From UBA8949 sp942493365 (lineage in GTDB: Bacteria > Bacillota > Clostridia > Saccharofermentanales > UBA5734), in the NCBI GenBank assembly GCA_942493365.1, contig OW818697.1:2305402-2369401 (forward strand): 64,000 nucleotides of DNA, given 5' to 3'. Below are positions 42,869 to 51,088 of this stretch, piece by piece (position 1 is the stretch's first letter; every line of letters starts with the position of its first letter). Made by a program: the position numbers and the translations under genes. The notes beneath the pieces are model-generated. The model ran no database searches. It had not been told where the DNA came from and worked only from the letters and a program-made list of their open reading frames with translations.

Positions 42869-44773
42869 ATGCGTAAAACCAGATTTCGGCGCAACCGCCA
42901 CCTTGTGACGATTGCTTCGCTGATGATAGCGATCATGTTGACTTTACTGCCGACAGCCGTGGCAGCGGCGTCAGACGATCAACGACCGGCTGCGCGTCTG
43001 TCAGCGGGTCTACTGCACAGCGCCATGATTAATTATGACGGCCAGCTTTATGTCTGGGGTGATAATGTAAACGGTCAACTGGGTATCGTCGGTGAAGACT
43101 ACTGCGACATCCCGCAATTGGTCGAACTACCTGACAAAGCAATTGAGGTCAGCCTCGGTTCATACCACACGATGGTCCTGTTAGCCGATGGCACGGTTTG
43201 GACTTTCGGCCGCAACGCCTATGGCCAATTGGGTGACGGTACTACTCAAAGCTCCAGTTTGCCCGTCATGGTCGCGGATTTGCCCAAAATCGTCGCCATC
43301 GCTGCCGGCTCGCAGCATTCGATGGCGCTGGGTGAGGACGGCAGTGTCTGGGCGTGGGGTAACAATACCAACGGTCAGGTCGGGGATGTCCCTTCAGATA
43401 CCATTATTAAAAGCGATGGCCAGGTTTTTGGCACACGCCGTATTGTGCCCGCCACGATCGTTGCCAGCGGCGCAACAGCCATTGCCGCCGGCGGTTCTCA
43501 TTCGATGTATTTAAGTGACCAGGCCAAAGTCTATGCCTGGGGTAACAACAGCAAAGGCCAGCTCGGTGACGGGACAACCCTGTCGCACAATTTGCCATCG
43601 CTGGTGCCCGGTCTGGACGGATCTGCCCTGATCGCTGCTGGCTACGACCACAGTCTGTCCGTGATCCGTCACGATGGTTTTGATGAACTGATGGCCTGGG
43701 GCGATAACTCGCTTGGCCAGTTGGGTACGGGCGGCGGATTGAAAGCCGATTCTGTCCAGACCATTCCCATGCGCGCCGATTTGACCGGCGATCAGGACAT
43801 CTATAACGACCATGTATTGTCCTTGTTTGCTGGTTACGCCCAGTCGGCCGTCACGGTGCCGGCTGGCGATTCCGGTCGGCAGCGTCTGCTGATCTGGGGC
43901 AGCAATTCCAACGGGCAACTGGCGCAAGGTGATATTATCAGCCAGAATCAGGCCAACGATGTTGATGGCACCTTCAATTACTGGACCGGCAATGATTTTT
44001 TGCCCTTTGACGACATCGCTTTGGGCGGCAATCACGTGCTTGTCTTGAGCAGCAAAGGCCTGCTGGCGGCATCCGGTCACGGGGACCGCGGACAGCTCGG
44101 TAACGCGTCAATTTTGGATCGCAATCATCTGGTCCCTGTCACTGTGCCCGATGTCATCCGTCCGGTCTGGGTCGGCGACTGCCAGGTTTCCGCAGGCTAT
44201 AATCGCGACGGCGCACTTGTGATTCGCTGGCCGGCAGCGCAGGACAATCAAACCGTCGCGGGCTATCTCGTCAGCATTGCCAATCCCAAGGGCCTTGTTC
44301 TGACAACCTACGTCAATGATCAACTCACCTTGACTTATGACAAAGCCAGTCCGACGACCGCCTATGAAATTACCGTGATGGCCTGTGACATCAATTCCAT
44401 CGAAACAGATGAACTCACCTTGAGTCGACTGGTAGGCTATGTGCTGCCTGCTGCTGCCGCGCCGGGCGATACTGCTGCGAAGTATTTCGCCGACGTCAGC
44501 GTGTCGGTTCCCCAGGTCGATTATCTCCTCAGCAACTGGCATCCGGACAGCAAAGATCTCGTTCGTCCTCTGGAAGTGCCCTGGGACATCAGCAGCATTT
44601 ATGGCAAGAGCGCCATTCAACCGCCCGCTGACTGGGTGGGCTATGCCCTGACCGCGGTTGTCGCGATCATCCTGATTCTGCTGATGGTATTTGACTTTTT
44701 ACGACGTAAAAACAAATGGACGGTACGCAATGTCTTAGTGATGCAGCCCCGCCGAGAGCAACAAACTGGCTGA
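42869..44773 (+). CDS. Surface-anchored RCC1 beta-propeller protein with a fibronectin-like domain
   Basis: The 634-residue protein has a signal peptide (LVTIASLMIAIMLTLLPTAVAAA), then seven RCC1-type blades to about residue 425, each ending in the pattern WGxNxxGQLG (for example FGRNAYGQLGDGTTQ and WGNNSKGQLGDGTTL). A fibronectin type III-like domain follows (WVGDCQVSAGYNRDG to YEITVMACD, ~430-530), then a C-terminal membrane helix (YALTAVVAIILILLMVFDFL) and a basic tail. It is a membrane-tethered external propeller, probably for protein or ligand binding. The AAGGAAGG site supports ATG 42869. Its last 39 bp overlap the convergent DUF2207 gene. Confidence 0.88.
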   Translation: MRKTRFRRNRHLVTIASLMIAIMLTLLPTAVAAASDDQRPAARLSAGLLHSAMINYDGQLYVWGDNVNGQLGIVGEDYCDIPQLVELPDKAIEVSLGSYHTMVLLADGTVWTFGRNAYGQLGDGTTQSSSLPVMVADLPKIVAIAAGSQHSMALGEDGSVWAWGNNTNGQVGDVPSDTIIKSDGQVFGTRRIVPATIVASGATAIAAGGSHSMYLSDQAKVYAWGNNSKGQLGDGTTLSHNLPSLVPGLDGSALIAAGYDHSLSVIRHDGFDELMAWGDNSLGQLGTGGGLKADSVQTIPMRADLTGDQDIYNDHVLSLFAGYAQSAVTVPAGDSGRQRLLIWGSNSNGQLAQGDIISQNQANDVDGTFNYWTGNDFLPFDDIALGGNHVLVLSSKGLLAASGHGDRGQLGNASILDRNHLVPVTVPDVIRPVWVGDCQVSAGYNRDGALVIRWPAAQDNQTVAGYLVSIANPKGLVLTTYVNDQLTLTYDKASPTTAYEITVMACDINSIETDELTLSRLVGYVLPAAAAPGDTAAKYFADVSVSVPQVDYLLSNWHPDSKDLVRPLEVPWDISSIYGKSAIQPPADWVGYALTAVVAIILILLMVFDFLRRKNKWTVRNVLVMQPRREQQTG

Positions 44774-46501
44774 CAGCATCGATTCCATCACTTTCAGGTC
44801 AGCTCCCAGCGCGGCAATCTGCTCTGCCCAGGGGTTAGCCGAGGCGATGATGCCATAGTTTTCCAACGCGAATTCTTCATAGGGTTGGGCGGATTTTTCG
44901 CCGGCTGACAGCAGGTTGCTGATCAGCCGTTCGTCGACAGCAAGCGCGGCAGCGAGCGGCAGCATTTCGGCGAAAAAGGTCGGTTCCACAGCCATTTTCT
45001 GGCCGTCACCATCGATGATGGTACGTTTCAGTGCCTTGGTGACCGCAAAAATCTCGCGGCCGGCTGGCGTCAGTCGACGAATCTTCCAGGCATAGATCGC
45101 CATCGCGAGGCAGGGCACCAGCAGCAACAAGCTGGCGATATGCAGAAGAACCACAAAGGAGATGATCGTCATGGCCAGATACCCGAGTGAGGCCAGAACG
45201 GCACTCCAACGGCCTATTCGGATGCGCCGCTGATCGATCAGATGCCGCGTGTCGATTTCCTGTTCGATTAAATAACTGAATTGAATGTAAAAGGCTTGCA
45301 TTTCTGCCGCTGTCGCCGGATCGCAGGCAAACCTGCGAATTTCCGCGGTGGAAATCATCGAGTCCTGGGTGACGTGCTCAAAGAGCCACTGCACCAGGTA
45401 TTCTTCGAAGGCCAAAAGGCCCGCGCTGTGGCGGCTGCCGGTTTCAGGCAGCGCGAAAACATTGCCGCGCAGGGTCAAGACCCGCCGTCTGACAAGGTCG
45501 AGCAAGGTCGCCAGGATCAGGCGGCCGGGCCACGCCTTATTTTGCAGAATCGCCAGTACGGCCGGCGGGCAGCCCGCCGGCAGGCGCTGCCAATAACGCA
45601 TGCGAAACAAGGCGGTGACCTCTCGGTCGAAGAAAAAGTAAATGATAAGGCCAAACAACACGGCAAAAGCAAGCATGATGAAGATGAAGTAATAGAGATC
45701 GGTCCGCAGTTGATCTTCACGAAGCAAAGCGTCCGCAGCTTGCCGCGCTTCGCTGGTCAGCGCGTCCCAAGTCTGGTTCTGCGTCTGGTGTTTGGCGGTG
45801 TTGAAGACAAGGGTCGGGAACAGGCAATACAGCGTCATGGCCTGATTGCCATCGGTCGCCGCGCCGCTGAATATGAGCGCATCCGCCTGCGGCCTGGCCG
45901 CTGTATAGGCGGTGCGACTGACTGGCAAATACCACATCTGGACAGCGGGGATTTGCTCCGGCAACAGCAGGGTCAGGCTGGCCCGCGCCGTCGGGGTGAA
46001 TTCATGCAAGGTGAAAAAGCGGCCCTTCAAGACGGCATTGTCGTCATTTTGCCAGACAACTTGGGCCAGCTGGTAGGTCAGGCGGATCGTCCGGCGGCTG
46101 TCCTTTTCCGACACCGCGGTCACGCGAATATTCAGCGTCGCGCCGTCATCATCCGCTTCGTAAGCGGCCGTGTTGTCCTGATTTTCAGCCGTATTGGGCT
46201 GGATAGCGACAAACTCATCCGTGCTGCTGGCGGCAATTTCGATTTTTTCCAGATTGATACTGCCGGACTCAGCATAATTGATGGCAAAAACAAAGGTTTT
46301 GAGACTGCGCAGCATATTGTAGGAGACCGTCTCGCTGATCAGCGCCGAACCGTCGGCCTGCAGAGCGATCGTGATATTGTCCTGGCTGATCGTAAAATCA
46401 CGGCTGCCGGCAGGGGCGCTGGAACAGCCGGCCAACGTCGTCAGAATGAGTACCAGCATCAGAAGAACCACGGCCGTTATGACCTTGTGCCTGGCATGCA
46501 T
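44735..46501 (-). CDS. DUF2207 family membrane protein
   Basis: The 588-residue product starts with a lipoprotein-like signal (VVLLMLVLILTTLAGCSS; lipobox LAGC). An extracytoplasmic DUF2207 beta domain follows (ITIALQADGSALISETVSYNM, then AVSEKDSRRTIRLTYQLAQVV). It has a membrane helix at ~265-290 (FYYFIFIMLAFAVLFGLIIYFF in part), a cytoplasmic part, and two more membrane helices around residue 450-480. The function of the family is unknown. GAGGTG supports ATG 46501. It is convergent with the RCC1 gene and the two reading frames overlap by 39 bp. Confidence 0.82.
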   Translation of the reverse strand: MHARHKVITAVVLLMLVLILTTLAGCSSAPAGSRDFTISQDNITIALQADGSALISETVSYNMLRSLKTFVFAINYAESGSINLEKIEIAASSTDEFVAIQPNTAENQDNTAAYEADDDGATLNIRVTAVSEKDSRRTIRLTYQLAQVVWQNDDNAVLKGRFFTLHEFTPTARASLTLLLPEQIPAVQMWYLPVSRTAYTAARPQADALIFSGAATDGNQAMTLYCLFPTLVFNTAKHQTQNQTWDALTSEARQAADALLREDQLRTDLYYFIFIMLAFAVLFGLIIYFFFDREVTALFRMRYWQRLPAGCPPAVLAILQNKAWPGRLILATLLDLVRRRVLTLRGNVFALPETGSRHSAGLLAFEEYLVQWLFEHVTQDSMISTAEIRRFACDPATAAEMQAFYIQFSYLIEQEIDTRHLIDQRRIRIGRWSAVLASLGYLAMTIISFVVLLHIASLLLLVPCLAMAIYAWKIRRLTPAGREIFAVTKALKRTIIDGDGQKMAVEPTFFAEMLPLAAALAVDERLISNLLSAGEKSAQPYEEFALENYGIIASANPWAEQIAALGADLKVMESMLSASLLLSAGLHH

Positions 46502-46586
46502 CGGAATCAGCACCTCGCGCTTTTAATTGTGATTTTGAATAATTACCTGCAATTATACCACAGCCGCCAAACCCTCGCCAATCGCC

Positions 46587-46616
46587 TTGACAACCAAGTC
46601 GGCTGAACTCTATAAT
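46587..46616 (+). promoter_or_regulatory. Consensus promoter of tRNA-Ala
   Basis: A perfect TTGACA (46587-46592), an 18-bp spacer and a perfect TATAAT (46611-46616), 14 bp before the tRNA. Confidence 0.88.
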
Positions 46617-46630
46617 AGGCATTACGCCGT

Positions 46631-46706
46631 GGGGGCGTAGCTCATCTGGGAGAGCGCTACATTCGCATTGTAGAGGTAGTGAGTTCGATCCTCATCGTCT
46701 CCACCA
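46631..46706 (+). tRNA. tRNA-Ala, anticodon CGC
   Basis: The 76-base gene folds as a full cloverleaf: acceptor GGGGGCG with CGTCTCC (two G-U pairs), D arm GCTC...GAGC, anticodon stem CTACA/TGTAG around the loop TTCGCAT giving anticodon CGC (reads GCG), T arm with TTCGATC, and an encoded CCA end. It has its own consensus promoter and a terminator six bases downstream. Confidence 0.95.
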
Positions 46707-46711
46707 AATAG

Positions 46712-46746
46712 AGACCCGGTCGCTGAACAAGTGATCGGGTCTTTTT
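46712..46746 (+). terminator. Terminator of tRNA-Ala
   Basis: AGACCCGGTC (46712-46721) and GATCGGGTCT (46732-46741) pair as a 10-bp stem with one G-U pair, followed by TTTTTG. Confidence 0.88.
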
Positions 46747-46799
46747 GTTTTCAGGTTGACAGATTTTACGATGTCGCCCAAAATTGAAATAATGAATAT

Positions 46800-47276
46800 A
46801 TGTTGAATACAATCCAAACGGTCGTTTATGAAATCAAGATTGATCGCATCTACTTCGCTGACAGCAGCGCATTCAAGACAGGTGACCGTCTGGTGTTGGA
46901 AGCCTCGCTCAATTTTTTGGATTCAGACTATCCTCTGATCGCATTGCAAGAGAATCATCAGTACTTTTTGTCGATCAGTCAAGATCAAAACGAGCTGGTC
47001 GCGCCGGCTGAACTCGCTCAATATGAAGCCATCATCGGTGATACAACGGCCGAAAGCGCCTATTCCATGCAGTTTATCAATTACCCGCAAATCGAGATCA
47101 CCCAGGATGGTTATTACCTGTTCTCTCACAGCTGGGTGGACCTGATCAATGAAAATACTGTCCCATTGATCTTGGAAGTCGATGCCGATTCAACAGATGT
47201 GATCCACATGATGCTCCGCACCGATCAATATTTTGAGTCAGATTTTCAAGCGTTAATTGACAAGTTTTTAAAATAA
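46800..47276 (+). CDS. Hypothetical protein
   Basis: This 158-residue acidic protein has no signal peptide, membrane helix or motif I recognise. Strand-like stretches (VYEIKIDRIYFADSS, FKTGDRLVLEASLNF, PQIEITQDGYYLFSHSW) suggest a beta-rich fold. It lies directly behind tRNA-Ala and its terminator, has no convincing ribosome-binding site before ATG 46800, and is followed by the promoter of the ABC transporter. It could be the tail of a larger secreted protein whose front was lost. The frame is closed by a TGA five codons upstream. Confidence 0.5.
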   Translation: MLNTIQTVVYEIKIDRIYFADSSAFKTGDRLVLEASLNFLDSDYPLIALQENHQYFLSISQDQNELVAPAELAQYEAIIGDTTAESAYSMQFINYPQIEITQDGYYLFSHSWVDLINENTVPLILEVDADSTDVIHMMLRTDQYFESDFQALIDKFLK

Positions 47277-47298
47277 GCGATTTTTCGCTACATTTTAC

Positions 47299-47328
47299 TT
47301 GACTAAATATACCAAAATATTATATATT
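47299..47328 (+). promoter_or_regulatory. Promoter of the amino-acid ABC transporter operon
   Basis: TTGACT (47299-47304), an 18-bp spacer and TATATT (47323-47328). Transcription from here would give a leader of about 60 bases before the first start codon. Confidence 0.65.
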
Positions 47329-47353
47329 ATTCACAAGAAAAGTCCGGTTACAA

Positions 47354-47382
47354 GGGAGTTGAATGTCCAACTCCCTCTTTTT
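47354..47382 (+). terminator. Terminator-like hairpin in the leader of the ABC transporter operon
   Basis: GGGAGTTG (47354-47361), a six-base loop and CAACTCCC (47368-47375) make a perfect 8-bp stem followed by TCTTTTTA. It stands between the promoter and the AGGAGGAG ribosome-binding site at 47382-47389, so it could act as an attenuator or partial terminator rather than as the end of the preceding gene. Confidence 0.65.
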
Positions 47383-47395
47383 AGGAGGAGAATCT

Positions 47396-48235
47396 ATGAA
47401 GAAGCTTTTGATCCTGATCCTTTCATTCGCACTCTTGCTGGCCATGACCGCCTGCGGCACCCCGGTCGGCCAGACAACCAGCGCGAACACCACCGCCGAC
47501 AGCGAAACCACGGCCAAAATCGACCTCTCCGGCGTCGAACTGATGCAGGACGGTGTCCTGACGATTGGTGTGGAAATCGGCTACCCGCCTTTTGAGGATT
47601 TTGCCGAGGATGGCACCACCCCGATCGGTTATGACATTGATTTCGCCAAGGCGCTCGGCGAGAAGCTCGGTCTGGAGATCAACTTTGTCAACACCGCTTG
47701 GGACGGCATCTTCCAGGGCATCGACGTCAACTATGATGTCGTCATCTCGGCTGTTACCATCACCGACGAACGCAAGGAAACCATGCTGTTCTCCGATCCC
47801 TACATCAATAATTACCAGGCTGTCGTCGTCAAGGCCGACTACGCTGGCGAGATCAAAGGCTTCCTCGACCTCGACGGCAAGACTATCGCCGTGCAGAAGG
47901 AAACCACTTCGGACATCCTGATGCAGGATTATAATGACACCGGTTCGATCGATTGCACGATCTCCGCTCAAGAAAAAATCGTCACCTGCTTCACCCAACT
48001 GACCAACGGCGAAGTTGATGCCGTTGTTGTCGACTCCACGGTTGCTGATGGTTACCTGGCTTCCAACCCCGGCCTGTACCGCAAAATCTTCCAGGACGAG
48101 AGCGAACCCGAGCAATTCGGCGTCGCTATGGGCCTCGATAACACCGCGCTGAAAACAGCACTTAATAAAGCCATCGTCGAGCTTGAAGCCGAAGGCTTTT
48201 TCACTGTAAACATTGAGCACTGGTTTGGCGCTTAA
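47396..48235 (+). CDS. Amino-acid ABC transporter substrate-binding lipoprotein
   Basis: The 279-residue protein is a family 3 solute-binding protein. It has a lipoprotein signal (ILSFALLLAMTACGT; the Cys is lipidated), a Ser/Thr-rich tether, then the binding fold: VLTIGVEIGYPPFEDF, PIGYDIDFAKALGEKLGL (the family signature) and AWDGIFQGIDVNYDVVIS. It should capture polar amino acids outside the membrane for the permease and ATPase that follow. ATG 47396 has AGGAGGAG upstream. A small hairpin after the stop may raise its expression over that of the permease. Confidence 0.93.
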   Translation: MKKLLILILSFALLLAMTACGTPVGQTTSANTTADSETTAKIDLSGVELMQDGVLTIGVEIGYPPFEDFAEDGTTPIGYDIDFAKALGEKLGLEINFVNTAWDGIFQGIDVNYDVVISAVTITDERKETMLFSDPYINNYQAVVVKADYAGEIKGFLDLDGKTIAVQKETTSDILMQDYNDTGSIDCTISAQEKIVTCFTQLTNGEVDAVVVDSTVADGYLASNPGLYRKIFQDESEPEQFGVAMGLDNTALKTALNKAIVELEAEGFFTVNIEHWFGA

Positions 48236-48260
48236 AAAACTGGCGTAGCCTGACCGGCAA

Positions 48261-48276
48261 CGGCAGCCTACTGCCG
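48261..48276 (+). other. Small hairpin between the binding-protein and permease genes
   Basis: CGGCAG-CCTA-CTGCCG is a perfect 6-bp stem with a 4-base loop and no T-run. Such hairpins often stabilise the 3' end of a highly expressed binding-protein message. Confidence 0.45.
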
Positions 48277-48299
48277 ACAAAATGAGTATAAGTGGTATT

Positions 48300-49343
48300 A
48301 TGATGAATATTTTTAAAAGACTTGTTGATATCAAACATTGGAAACGTTCATCAAAGGCAGCTGTCATATTAATTATGGCAGCTGCCCTGCTTTTGAGCGT
48401 ACTGGCCGCGGTCAATGTCTCCAAAGACGCGATGCTGGCGCAGGCCTCCGACAAGGTCAAACAGATCATCGAAGATGAAAAGAACAGCAGTCGCAAATAT
48501 CTGACGATCACCTACAACGACCTCGGTGTCGTCAGCTACCTCTCCTTCACCACCTCCGGCGCAGCATCCTTCAAAGAATCCTACGTCGCCTTCGCCGGTC
48601 AGATCTACAACGCCGATGCCGGCACCGCCAAATTCGCCGGTCAGATGGTCAACTACACCTACCGCATGCTCGGCTCCGGTGAGAATCTGCTGCACGGCGT
48701 CAAGCTGACCCTTTTGCTGACCACGCTCTCGATGCTGATCGGCTTTTTCCTGAGTATCTTTCTGGCGCTGGGCAAGATCTCGACCAACCCCCTGCTGAGC
48801 AAACTCAGCAGCGCCTACATCTTCTTCTTCCGCGGCACGCCGCTGCTGATCCAGCTCTTTGTCATCTACTTCTCAGCACCGGTCATTTTTGGCTTTTCCT
48901 GGCGCGGATTTTTCAGCACAGGCGACTCAGAAGCTGTCTACAAGGGGGCTTTTGTCGCCGCCTTGATTGCCTTCGCCCTGAATGCAGCCGCCTACTGCGC
49001 TGAGATCGTCCGCGCGGCCATCCAGTCGATTGACAAGGGCCAGAACGAGGCGGCCAAGGCCCTCGGCCTCAGCTATTCCCAGACCATGCGCTCGATTATC
49101 ATCCCGCAGTCGATCCGCCGCATGATCCCCCCGCTGTGCAACGAGTTCGTCATGATGATCAAGGATGTCTCGCTGGTCTTTGCCATCTCGCTGATGGACA
49201 TCACGACCATTTCCAAAAACATCATGACCAGTGAGGGCAACTATCTGGTCTTCCTGCCGGCACTCGTCATCTATCTGATCATCACGGCCGTCTTCACCTT
49301 TTTCTTCGGCAAAATCGAAAAAAGACTTTCCATTTACGAATAG
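48300..49343 (+). CDS. Amino-acid ABC transporter permease with an extra extracytoplasmic segment
   Basis: The C-terminal ~220 residues are a HisM/GlnP-type permease: GVKLTLLLTTLSMLIGFFLSI, FFFRGTPLLIQLFVIYFS, and the EAA loop AAKALGLSYSQTMRSIIIPQS. Before it lies one extra membrane helix (AAVILIMAAALLLSVLAAV) and an ~80-residue extracytoplasmic stretch (about 35-115) that is not part of ordinary permeases. It could contact the binding protein. ATG 48300 was preferred; an ATG at 48282 would add six residues. The ribosome-binding site is weak. Confidence 0.9.
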   Translation: MMNIFKRLVDIKHWKRSSKAAVILIMAAALLLSVLAAVNVSKDAMLAQASDKVKQIIEDEKNSSRKYLTITYNDLGVVSYLSFTTSGAASFKESYVAFAGQIYNADAGTAKFAGQMVNYTYRMLGSGENLLHGVKLTLLLTTLSMLIGFFLSIFLALGKISTNPLLSKLSSAYIFFFRGTPLLIQLFVIYFSAPVIFGFSWRGFFSTGDSEAVYKGAFVAALIAFALNAAAYCAEIVRAAIQSIDKGQNEAAKALGLSYSQTMRSIIIPQSIRRMIPPLCNEFVMMIKDVSLVFAISLMDITTISKNIMTSEGNYLVFLPALVIYLIITAVFTFFFGKIEKRLSIYE

Positions 49344-49352
49344 GAGCCGGTT

Positions 49353-50123
49353 ATGGACGATTATCAGTACATTCTGCGAACTGAGAAATTATACAAAAGC
49401 TTTGGGTCGCTCGAGGTCCTCAAAGACATCAATCTCGCGGTCAAAAAAGGCGAGGTCATTTGCATCATCGGCCCCTCCGGCGCTGGCAAATCGACCTATT
49501 TGCGCTCGCTCAACCAACTGGAAAAAATCACCAGCGGCAAGATCTTCATCAAGGACGATCTCTTTTTGCACCGCGAGCACAATCGGACGATCCACCGGGC
49601 TGAGGCTGAGCGCCAGAAAAACATGCTGCTGGAAATGGGCATGGTCTTCCAGCGTTTCAACCTTTTTCCCCATAAAACAGTGCTGGAAAATGTCATGATC
49701 GCCCAGGTTCTGGTCCGCAAAAAAACCAAAAACGACGCCGAAAAGCTCGCCCGCGAAATCATTGCGCGCGTCGGTCTGTCCGACAAGGTCGATGTTTATC
49801 CCAGCAAACTTTCCGGCGGCCAGCAGCAGCGTGTTGCCATCGCCCGTGCCCTGGCCATGGAGCCCGAGATCATGCTCTTTGATGAACCGACCAGCTCGCT
49901 CGACCCGGAACTGGTCGGCGAGGTCCTCAGCGTCATGAAGAACCTGGCCAAGCAGGGCATCACCATGCTCGTCGTCACCCACGAGATGGGCTTCGCCCGC
50001 GAAGTCGCCGACCGCGTTGTCTTCATGGCTGACGGTCTGATCCTCGAGGAAGGTAGCCCGAAGGACCTGTTCGAAAATCCCATACACGAAAAAACCAGAA
50101 GTTTTTTGAAGAGCGTTTTATAA
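49353..50123 (+). CDS. Amino-acid ABC transporter ATP-binding protein
   Basis: The 256-residue ATPase has Walker A IGPSGAGKSTYLRSLNQLE, Q-loop VFQRFNLFPHKTVLENV, signature LSGGQQQRVAIARALA, Walker B EIMLFDEPTSSLDPELVGEVL and switch histidine VVTHEMGFAREVADRV. The sequence is of the GlnQ/HisP type for polar amino acids. TAGGAG precedes the ATG. It completes the transporter with the binding protein and permease encoded just upstream. Confidence 0.96.
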   Translation: MDDYQYILRTEKLYKSFGSLEVLKDINLAVKKGEVICIIGPSGAGKSTYLRSLNQLEKITSGKIFIKDDLFLHREHNRTIHRAEAERQKNMLLEMGMVFQRFNLFPHKTVLENVMIAQVLVRKKTKNDAEKLAREIIARVGLSDKVDVYPSKLSGGQQQRVAIARALAMEPEIMLFDEPTSSLDPELVGEVLSVMKNLAKQGITMLVVTHEMGFAREVADRVVFMADGLILEEGSPKDLFENPIHEKTRSFLKSVL

Positions 50124-50133
50124 ATGCTATAAT
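50105..50133 (+). promoter_or_regulatory. Promoter of the DUF3298 lipoprotein gene
   Basis: TTTGAA (50105-50110), a 17-bp spacer and a perfect TATAAT (50128-50133), overlapping the end of the transporter ATPase gene. Confidence 0.6.
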
Positions 50134-50158
50134 AACAGGTGTATAGGAGGGATGAGCA

Positions 50159-50977
50159 ATGCTACGAAAGATCTTTCTGACCGCCTTGTCGGCCTGCCTT
50201 GTTCTGTCTTTGACCGCCTGCAATATCGTGCTGAGCCAAGCGACCGTCGGCAGCACGGCCGGACCGGCCGGTACGACAGCCACCACCACAATCGGTGATC
50301 CGTCTGGCACCACCGGCGCGCCCGCTGAACTGACCTGGTCCTATATCGATTACAACCGAACTTTCCTGGCCGCCGACAACACGGTTGTCCTGACACTCAA
50401 CTGCCATTTCCCCCACCTGACGCCGGAAAGCAACCCGATCGCCATCGAGATTAATTCATACTACGATCAGCAGACCGAGGCCATTGACGAGGCGGCTGTC
50501 AATCTGGCGACCGAGGCCAGCACGGCTTACGAGGCCAACAGCAGCTTTTTTATGGCATGGTCTGAAGAACACACCAGCGATGTCGTCTGGACCCATGATA
50601 TGTACGCCAGCATCGTGACTCTGATCTCGATTAACAGCGGCGGCGCTCACCCGGCCACCAGCCAGCGCGCCGAAGTGTTTGATCTGCAAACCGGCTGGCT
50701 GACGCCGATGACCCACTTCTTCACCATCGATGAGGACGGTATCATCTGGCTGATTGCCGACATCGTCATCGACATGGCGATGGGCGATGGCATCGCAACC
50801 ACCCCCGAAGCCCTGCGGGCCAACCTTTACCTCGACAATTATTATCTTACGGACGACGGCATGGTCGTCTTCTACCAGCCCTACGACATTGCCCCTGGCG
50901 CCTACGGCGTGCCGCAATTCACCATCCCCTACGTCCAGTTTGCCGGCAATTCGCAAAACATAGACTGGGTCAGCTGA
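50159..50977 (+). CDS. DUF3298 family lipoprotein
   Basis: The 272-residue protein has a lipoprotein signal (LVLSLTACNI), a Gly/Thr-rich tether and an extracytoplasmic domain of the DUF3298/DUF4163 type, also found in RsiV-like anti-sigma factors: SIVTLISINSGGAHPATSQRAEVFDL in two blocks, then a C-terminal FYQPYDIAPGAYGVPQFTIPY. It lacks the cytoplasmic anti-sigma part, so only the external domain is present. Ligand binding, such as lysozyme binding as for RsiV, is possible but unproven. GGAGGG precedes the ATG. It probably has its own promoter. Confidence 0.82.
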   Translation: MLRKIFLTALSACLVLSLTACNIVLSQATVGSTAGPAGTTATTTIGDPSGTTGAPAELTWSYIDYNRTFLAADNTVVLTLNCHFPHLTPESNPIAIEINSYYDQQTEAIDEAAVNLATEASTAYEANSSFFMAWSEEHTSDVVWTHDMYASIVTLISINSGGAHPATSQRAEVFDLQTGWLTPMTHFFTIDEDGIIWLIADIVIDMAMGDGIATTPEALRANLYLDNYYLTDDGMVVFYQPYDIAPGAYGVPQFTIPYVQFAGNSQNIDWVS

Positions 50978-51004
50978 GGGGTTGAATGCGAGTTTGGTAT
51001 GAAA

Positions 51005-51051
51005 AGGGCCGTCTCGCAACAGTTTTTCAAACTTCTTCTGAGACAGCCCCT
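51005..51051. repeat. Imperfect inverted repeat resembling insertion-sequence ends, or a terminator
   Basis: AGGGCCGTCTC (51005-51015) mirrors GAGACAGCCCCT (51040-51051), with an inner AGTTT/AAACT pairing. The GAGACAGCCC type of end is common in IS1182-like elements, and the hairpin could also terminate transcription both ways. No transposase remains. Confidence 0.45.
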
Positions 51052-51088
51052 AGTTCATGTCGAAATGTTTTAGTATGATTTTCCTTGT

